Source of the DNA: Pseudomonas graminis
GTDB lineage: Bacteria > Pseudomonadota > Gammaproteobacteria > Pseudomonadales > Pseudomonadaceae
DNA: 64,000 nt
Direction: 5' to 3'
Assembly: GCF_013201545.1 (NCBI RefSeq)
Contig: NZ_CP053746.1
Span: forward strand, 1,515,001 to 1,579,000
Part shown: piece after piece, positions 58,663 through 64,000 of the stretch
Layout: every line of letters begins with the position of its first letter
Position numbering within the stretch: the first letter of the stretch is position 1
Translations under genes and position numbers: made by a program
Notes under the pieces: generated by a model
Told to the model about the DNA's origin: nothing
The model's database searches: none
Seen by the model: only the letters and a program-made list of their open reading frames with translations

Positions 58663-59316
58663 ATGCTTCTTCGCCCGCTCGCTGCTCAACTCCTCCTGCT
58701 GTTGGCCATATCCTCTGTGTCTCTCGCTCACGCTGAAGATGCTTCATCCGCGCAATCGTCACGCCCGGCGCAGTGGGCGCAACTCGTCGACCCGCACTAC
58801 AACCTCTACCAGATAACGCCCACGCTTTACCGCAGTCGTCAGCCGGACGCCGCAGCACAGCCGCTTCTGCAGCGGCTTGGCGTTCACACGGTGATCAATT
58901 TCCTCAAGGAAAGTGACAGCAAATGGCTGTCCGATGCCTCCGTGGCGCAGGTGCAGATTCCGCTGCAGGTGGTGCACATCGACGACGCAGACGTGATCGA
59001 AAGCCTTCGCGCTATCCAGACCGCGCAGAAAAACGGGCCGGTGCTGATTCACTGCAAGCACGGGCTGGACCGCACCGGTTTGGTGGCAGCGATGTACCGC
59101 ATCGTTGCGCAGGGCTGGAGCAAACAAGCGGCGCTGGATGAGATGGAACATGGCGGTTATGGCGACGAAGACAGCCTCAAGCGCGGGATTGCCTACATCA
59201 ACAACGTCGATGTGGCGGCACTGAAGTCGGCAATGGACACGGGGGCATGCAGCACCAGTGTGTTTGCCCTCTGTGCGATTAAGGGGTGGTCGCACAAAGT
59301 AGGCATGATCAATTAA
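58663..59316 (+). CDS. TpbA-like periplasmic dual-specificity protein tyrosine phosphatase
   Basis: 217 residues: signal peptide (SSVSLAHA-EDA) and a phosphatase fold with the active-site loop HCKHGLDRTG (C-x5-R) near residue 130 and a possible general acid in HIDDADV. Resembles P. aeruginosa TpbA, which dephosphorylates a membrane diguanylate cyclase and lowers biofilm formation. No tpbB-like gene is adjacent. The C-terminal tail (about 25 residues, with two Cys) is extra. Confidence 0.82.
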   Translation: MLLRPLAAQLLLLLAISSVSLAHAEDASSAQSSRPAQWAQLVDPHYNLYQITPTLYRSRQPDAAAQPLLQRLGVHTVINFLKESDSKWLSDASVAQVQIPLQVVHIDDADVIESLRAIQTAQKNGPVLIHCKHGLDRTGLVAAMYRIVAQGWSKQAALDEMEHGGYGDEDSLKRGIAYINNVDVAALKSAMDTGACSTSVFALCAIKGWSHKVGMIN

Positions 59317-59510
59317 GGGGATCGGTTTCAACGTTGCCATTGCCAATCGATCCAGTCCCCGGCTCGAAAAATCCCTCGCATTTTGCAACACAGCCTTCTG
59401 GCGGCAGGGTGGCGCTGTCACAAAATACAACTACTACTAAGCACATGCCGATATTGGCATGGATGCATTTCACGCTTACCGGAAACACCCTATCGAAAAG
59501 GATTTCGACA

Positions 59511-61150
59511 ATGACGTTCAATTACACACGGATTGCCCTGGCGGCACTCTTTGGCATAGCCACACTCAAGGCACACGCGACGACGCTCGATTCGCGAGAT
59601 AAACCCTTCAATGAATACAGTTGGGTCACCACCCACAACTCTTACGAGAAGATCAATCAGAACCTCAGGGAGATGCCGGCCCAGCTCAATGATGGCGTCC
59701 GGGGTTTCATGCTTGATCTCTATGTCGAAGGTTCAAACCCTCGCCCCGAAGAACGTATTGAAGTGTGCCACCAGAAACTTGCCTGCTATGGGCCTCTATC
59801 CGCACATTTAAAAAACGAATTCCTGCCTTTCCTGCAAAAAAATCCAGGTGAGGTGGTTACGTTGTTCCCTGAAACGTACGTGAAGCGGGAGCACATTCAG
59901 GAGGTATTCAATACCTTGCCGGAGCTGTCGAGCGTTTCATTCGACCCGGCAAACTTCGCTGCGAATCAGTGGCCGACGATCAACCAGATGGCGGCACGCA
60001 ATAACCGCCTGATCCTGTTCACAGACAAACGCGAGGTCGCAGGCGACTACTGGGTTCAGGGAAAAAAGATCACGGTCATGTTTGATCAGGATTGGATTGT
60101 GCAGAACCATTGGGACACCCTGGGGAACGTTGCCAGCAGCATTGAAAGTACTCATGACTGGTCTTGCCCCACGCGCTGGGGTGGGTTGGCGCTCAACACT
60201 GAAAAGGTAGCCGCCTCGACGGGTAAGCAGTGGAAACGGTTGGTCCTCATGAATCAGTTTCATCCGGGCACATCTACCGTCTTCGACTCGGCCAGCTACG
60301 ACAACAACCTGACTTACCTCAAGCGCCGCCAGGACAACTGTGGTGTTGCCCCCAACTACGTTGGTATCAACAATTACAAGAGCGGTGAGGCAGAGCGTTA
60401 TACCGCGGCGCTCAACAACGGCGGCATCTTTCTGCATGAAGGTCGAAATGCAAGCCGGTCACAAGACATTGTCTGCGTTATCCCTGTCCGTACCGGGGTG
60501 GTCAATCGCAAGGCCAACGGTTGTGAAAACGATGAGGCGAGGTCGATGTCCTTGTCGGGTGTTGCCACTGGAACCCGCATTCAGTTGTTCGACAGTGGCA
60601 CTGGCAATACTCAGGACGATCACATCACCATCGATGTAAAGCGCAACATTGGAATTGGGGAGCGTGTGGTCATTCCGAGTTTCGAGTCCGACGCGAGCAA
60701 CAGCAATTACCAAGCCGTTTATAACCGCAACAACGGGCTTGATGGTAAGACGTCACGCATTGTCATTGGCCGGACACCCACCGACTTCTCGGACGCATCC
60801 GTGGCGTTCTACGAGGGCACTAACGCCAGTCAGAACCTGGACTGCGTGATTCCTTTCAGTTCGAGCTACACCATGAAGATGAAGAGCAACAGCTTTGGCT
60901 GCTCCAACGATGAAATCAAGTCGGCCCGCATCATCAAAGCCAAAGCGGGTGCGTCTTTCACGCTCACGGGCCATCCCCAAGGCATTTCAACGAGGGGCGG
61001 ACGACTGTCGAGATTCTGCGCGACATTACCCTTCCCGTGGTCATCCCGAGCTTCAATAGCAGCTATTCAAACAGCGACGTCAAAGTGACGAATTACACCA
61101 GGGCCATCGGTGGCAAAATCTCTTTCGGTTCTATCGGCGGCGCACGGTAA
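59511..61150 (+). pseudogene. PI-PLC X-domain phospholipase-like protein, frameshifted near its 3' end
   Basis: Signal peptide (LKAHA-TTL), then a PI-PLC X domain at about 25-320 with WVTTHNSYEK (catalytic His) and GVRGFMLDLY. Two beta-rich C-terminal repeats follow, each beginning with CVIP and ending in VVIPSF. In the frame as read, translation ends at 61088 (525 residues). A one-base shift after GGC-ATT at about 60981-60987 restores NEGRTTVEILRDITLPVVIP and runs to a TAA at 61148-61150, completing the second repeat. A T lost from TTTT explains this. The X domain is intact, so the enzyme may still work. Base composition is AT-richer than the neighbours, suggesting transfer. Confidence 0.82.
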
Positions 61151-61167
61151 TCCACAAACGCTACAAA

Positions 61168-61200
61168 AAAGGGATACCCACGACGGGTATCCCTTTCTTT
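61168..61200. terminator. Intrinsic terminator between the PI-PLC gene and the YheV gene
   Basis: AAAGGGATACCC (61168-61179) pairs with GGGTATCCCTTT (61185-61196), with A and T runs on the two sides; it can serve both convergent genes. Confidence 0.9.
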
Positions 61201-61213
61201 ATCCGAGATCACG

Positions 61214-61501
61214 TCAACTCGGATCAACCGGCTTCTTCAACTTAGGATTCGGGAAGAACTGCACGCCCTGCACCTTGGGATCCGCCGGCTTCACCGCAGG
61301 CTTGTTCACCCGCGTGCCAAGTTCTGTCGGGATCGATTGCCCCTGCGCATTGAGGGTGTCGGAATAACCACAGTGCACGCACTCACGGTGCGGCACGTCG
61401 TCTTCGTTCCACATCATCAACTTGTCAGGCTCGCTGCACGCCGGGCAAACCGCCCCGGCGATAAAGCGTTTCTTGGTAATCACCCGCGGTGTCTCGGTCA
61501 T
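61214..61501 (-). CDS. YheV family putative zinc ribbon protein
   Basis: 95 residues. Two Cys pairs, AVCPACSEPDK and HRECVHCGYSD, form a zinc ribbon near residues 19-45; the basic Pro-rich tail (VNKPAVKPADPKVQG) is typical of Pseudomonas YheV. Function unknown. The ATG overlaps the stop of prlC by four bases, indicating coupling. Confidence 0.88.
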   Translation of the reverse strand: MTETPRVITKKRFIAGAVCPACSEPDKLMMWNEDDVPHRECVHCGYSDTLNAQGQSIPTELGTRVNKPAVKPADPKVQGVQFFPNPKLKKPVDPS

Positions 61502-63549
61502 GCTGCCGCTTCCTCACTCAAGCCCGAATGGCGCAAGAGTGCGTCAATCGACGGCTCGCGTCCGCGGAAGTCGACGAACAGCACCATTGGCGCCTGGGAC
61601 CCGCCCCGCGCCAGAATGGCTTCACGGAACGCCCGGCCGGTCTGCTCGTTGAACACGCCTTCTTCCTCGAACTTCGAGAACGCATCGGCAGACAGCACTT
61701 CGGCCCACTTGTAGCTGTAATAGCCCGCCGCGTAACCGCCAGCAAAAATGTGCGCGAAGCTGTTCGGGAAACGGTTGTACGCAGGCGGACGCATCACCGA
61801 CACCTCGTCACGCACGCCCTCGAGCACTTGCAGCGTGGTGCGGCCGTCGCCGTGGGTGGCGTGCAGTTCGAAGTCGAACAGCGAGAATTCCAACTGGCGG
61901 ACCATCATCAGGCCGGACTGGAAATTCTTCGCCGCCAGCATTTTCTCCAGCAGGTCCTGTGGCAGCGGCTCGCCGGTTTCGTAATGGCCGGAAATCAACG
62001 CCAAGCCTTCCGGCTCCCAGCACCAGTTTTCCATGAACTGGCTTGGCAGCTCGACCGCATCCCAAGCCACGCCATTGATCCCCGACGCACCCGCGTGTTC
62101 GACGCGGGTCAGCAGGTGGTGCAGACCGTGGCCGAATTCGTGGAACAGGGTGGTGACTTCATCGTGGGTGAGCAACGCCGGCTTACCGCTGACCGCCGGG
62201 GTGAAGTTACAGACCAGGTTGGCGACCGGGCTTTGCAGCGTGCCTTCAGCCGTGCGACGACGATCGCGGGCGCCGTCCATCCACGCACCGCCACGCTTGT
62301 TGGCACGGGCGTAGAGATCGAAGAAGAAGCGCCCGACGTGCTGGCCGTTTTCCTTGATTTCGAACAGGCGGACGTCTGGGTGCCAGGTGTCGAAGCCCTT
62401 CTGCTCGGCGATTTCAATGCCGTACAGTTTTTGTACGATAGCGAACAGGCCGGTGAGCACTTTGTCGACCGGGAAGTAGGCGCGCAGGGCTTCCTGGGAA
62501 ACGCTGTAGCGCTGTTCGCGCAGCTTCTCGCCATAGAAACCGCTGTCCCAGCTCTGCAGGTCCGGGCAGCCTTGTTCGGCGGCATAGGCTTTCAACTGCT
62601 GCAGATCCTGAGCGGCAAACGGCTTGCTGCGCTTGGCCAGATCACGCAGGAAGCTGAGGACCTGATCGCTGGACTCGGCCATTTTGGTGGCCAGGCTCAG
62701 CTCGGAGAAGCTGGCGAAACCCAGCAGTTTGGCCAGCTCCTGACGCAGATCGAGAATCTGCTCCATGATCGGGCCGTTGTCGTTTTTGCCTGCGTTCGGG
62801 CCTTGGTCTGACGCGCGGGTGCAATACGCCGCGTAAACTTCCTCGCGCAGCGCGCGGCCTTCGGCGTAGGTCATGACAGCGTAGTAGCTCGGGAACTCGA
62901 GCGTGATCAGATAGCCTTCCAGGTCTTTCGCCTGGGCCGCGGCGGCCATTTGCGCCTTGGCCGAATCAGTCAGGCCGGCGAGGGCGGCTTCGTCAGTGAC
63001 GTGCTTGCTCCAGGCTTGAGTCGCGTCGAGCAACTGGTTGGAGAACTGGCTGCCCAGCTCGGACAGCTTGCTCTGCACTTCGGCGTAGCGTTTTTGCTGT
63101 TCTGGCGGCAGGTCGATGCCCGACAAGCGGAAGTCGCGCAGCGATTGTTCAAGAATGGTCTTCTGTGCGACATCGAAACTGGCCGCTTCAGGGCTGTTGG
63201 CCAAGGCTTCGAAGGCCTGGAACAGTTCGCGGTTCTGGCCCATTTCCGTCGAATAGGCGCTCAGGGCCGGCAGGCAGGACTCATAGGCCTCGCGCAGTTC
63301 CGCGCTGTTGCACACGGCGTTCAAGTGGCTGACCGGGCTCCAGGCGGCGCCCAGGCGATCATTGAGTTCGTCCATCGCCAGCACCAGGCCAGCCCATGTA
63401 GGCTGCGAACCTTGCTTGGCGAGGATGTCGGCAATCGCGGCGCGGTTGTCGGCGAGAATCTGTTCGATGGCAGGTTTTACATGCTCGGCGCGAATCGCCG
63501 AGAAAGGTGGCAGGTCGTAGGATTGCAACAGAGGGTTGTTCGCGCTCAC
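61498..63549 (-). CDS. prlC: Oligopeptidase A (M3 metallopeptidase)
   Basis: 683 residues, full length for the family. The zinc motif HEFGHGLHHLL (HExxH) lies near residue 470, with the downstream Glu in ENWCWEPEGL. It degrades short peptides, including signal-peptide fragments, in the cytosol. Its stop overlaps the YheV start. Divergent from the gamma-carbonic anhydrase gene. Confidence 0.95.
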   Translation of the reverse strand: MSANNPLLQSYDLPPFSAIRAEHVKPAIEQILADNRAAIADILAKQGSQPTWAGLVLAMDELNDRLGAAWSPVSHLNAVCNSAELREAYESCLPALSAYSTEMGQNRELFQAFEALANSPEAASFDVAQKTILEQSLRDFRLSGIDLPPEQQKRYAEVQSKLSELGSQFSNQLLDATQAWSKHVTDEAALAGLTDSAKAQMAAAAQAKDLEGYLITLEFPSYYAVMTYAEGRALREEVYAAYCTRASDQGPNAGKNDNGPIMEQILDLRQELAKLLGFASFSELSLATKMAESSDQVLSFLRDLAKRSKPFAAQDLQQLKAYAAEQGCPDLQSWDSGFYGEKLREQRYSVSQEALRAYFPVDKVLTGLFAIVQKLYGIEIAEQKGFDTWHPDVRLFEIKENGQHVGRFFFDLYARANKRGGAWMDGARDRRRTAEGTLQSPVANLVCNFTPAVSGKPALLTHDEVTTLFHEFGHGLHHLLTRVEHAGASGINGVAWDAVELPSQFMENWCWEPEGLALISGHYETGEPLPQDLLEKMLAAKNFQSGLMMVRQLEFSLFDFELHATHGDGRTTLQVLEGVRDEVSVMRPPAYNRFPNSFAHIFAGGYAAGYYSYKWAEVLSADAFSKFEEEGVFNEQTGRAFREAILARGGSQAPMVLFVDFRGREPSIDALLRHSGLSEEAAA

Positions 63550-63639
63550 GGTTTGGCACCTTGGCTAAAAGAAACACCCACGCATCTTAATTACAATCGA
63601 CGCCGACCGCAGCTATCGGCGCCAGAGAAGGAGCCTATC

Positions 63640-64000
63640 GTGGCCATTCGCACGTTCCAGAACCACACCCCAACCCTTGGAGAGCGGGCGTTTGTCGATC
63701 ATTCGGCGATTGTGATCGGCGATGTCGAAATCGGCGCCGACAGTTCGGTCTGGCCGCTGACCGTCATCCGTGGCGACATGCACCGCATCCGCATCGGCGC
63801 GCGCACCAGCGTGCAGGACGGCAGTGTGCTGCACATCACCCACGCCGGCCCGTTCAACCCGGACGGTTTCCCGCTATTGATCGGCGATGAGGTGACCATC
63901 GGCCACAAGGTCATGCTGCACGGCTGCACCGTCGGCAATCGCATTCTGATCGGCATGGGGACCACGATCATGGACGGCGCGGTGGTGGAGGATGAGGTGA
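63640..64000 (+). CDS. Gamma-carbonic anhydrase/transferase hexapeptide family protein, 3' end outside window
   Basis: About 120 residues visible. GTG start with AAGGAG six bases upstream. The left-handed beta-helix repeats (IVIGDVEIGADSSVWPLTVI, IRIGARTSVQDGSVLHITH, IGDEVTIGHKVMLHGCTVG) include the His residues that bind zinc in gamma-carbonic anhydrases (LHITH, GHKVMLHGC). Many YrdA-type relatives have no proven anhydrase activity. Confidence 0.88.
   Translation, partial: MAIRTFQNHTPTLGERAFVDHSAIVIGDVEIGADSSVWPLTVIRGDMHRIRIGARTSVQDGSVLHITHAGPFNPDGFPLLIGDEVTIGHKVMLHGCTVGNRILIGMGTTIMDGAVVEDEV

Overview
The window is a piece of a Pseudomonas chromosome, most likely from the fluorescens/syringae side of the genus. 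The evidence is moderately high GC with short gaps and the gene neighbourhoods: algB-kinB-amidase-diguanylate cyclase-endonuclease-dsbA-cc4-engB-[ErsA]-polA-DUF2782-thrB-znuA/zur-znuCB, then katE and metNIQ, then prlC-YheV and a PA0069-type radical SAM gene. There are no rRNA or tRNA genes, insertion sequences, prophage genes or CRISPR arrays that I can see. Almost all of it is core genome.

Layout. 1-3 kb: glutarate catabolism (gcdG partial, gcdH, divergent gcdR). 3.4-6.3 kb: proton-translocating transhydrogenase pntAA-pntAB-pntB. 6.5-8.0 kb: acetyl-CoA hydrolase/CoA-transferase. 8.3-12 kb: a DUF1127 protein between operator-like repeats, three tandem DUF2388 exported proteins coupled to a large DUF4105 protein, and a GFA-family protein. 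12.7-18.2 kb: citrate-type transporter, TerC, Na/Pi cotransporter and M16 peptidase. 18.3-23 kb: a DUF5924 membrane protein and a four-gene MCE lipid-transport operon. 23-25.7 kb: SpmAB-like protein and GltP. 25.7-28.5 kb: a long gap, an Ivy-like lysozyme inhibitor coupled to a DUF1328 peptide, a small unknown membrane protein and a BON-domain protein. 28.7-38.9 kb: AlgB/KinB, an EAL phosphodiesterase, a lipoprotein amidase, a GGDEF cyclase, an endonuclease-like protein, DsbA and cytochrome c4. 39-47.3 kb: engB, an ErsA-type sRNA, polA, thrB and the zinc uptake genes. 47.4-53.3 kb: a lipoprotein, katE and metNIQ. 53.3-64 kb: SCO protein, SulP transporter with beta-carbonic anhydrase, radical SAM protein, TpbA-like phosphatase, a frameshifted PI-PLC, YheV, PrlC and the start of a gamma-carbonic anhydrase.

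Linked functions. Envelope and biofilm control recurs: AlgB/KinB, an sRNA with an AlgU-type promoter, c-di-GMP synthesis and breakdown, a TpbA-like phosphatase, a cell-wall amidase and a lysozyme inhibitor. Zinc uptake and its regulator form one divergent unit. The SulP/carbonic anhydrase pair probably handles bicarbonate.

Most notable observations: DNA polymerase I has lost the four carboxylate positions of its 3'-5' proofreading site (DxE replaced by V-V-Q, D424 by A, D501 by E) while its polymerase and 5'-nuclease motifs look intact; the ErsA locus has a textbook AlgU promoter embedded in an inverted repeat; the DUF2388/DUF4105 cluster looks like an uncharacterised periplasmic system; the Ivy-like protein has a degenerate inhibitory loop; and the PI-PLC gene carries a one-base frameshift at a T run.
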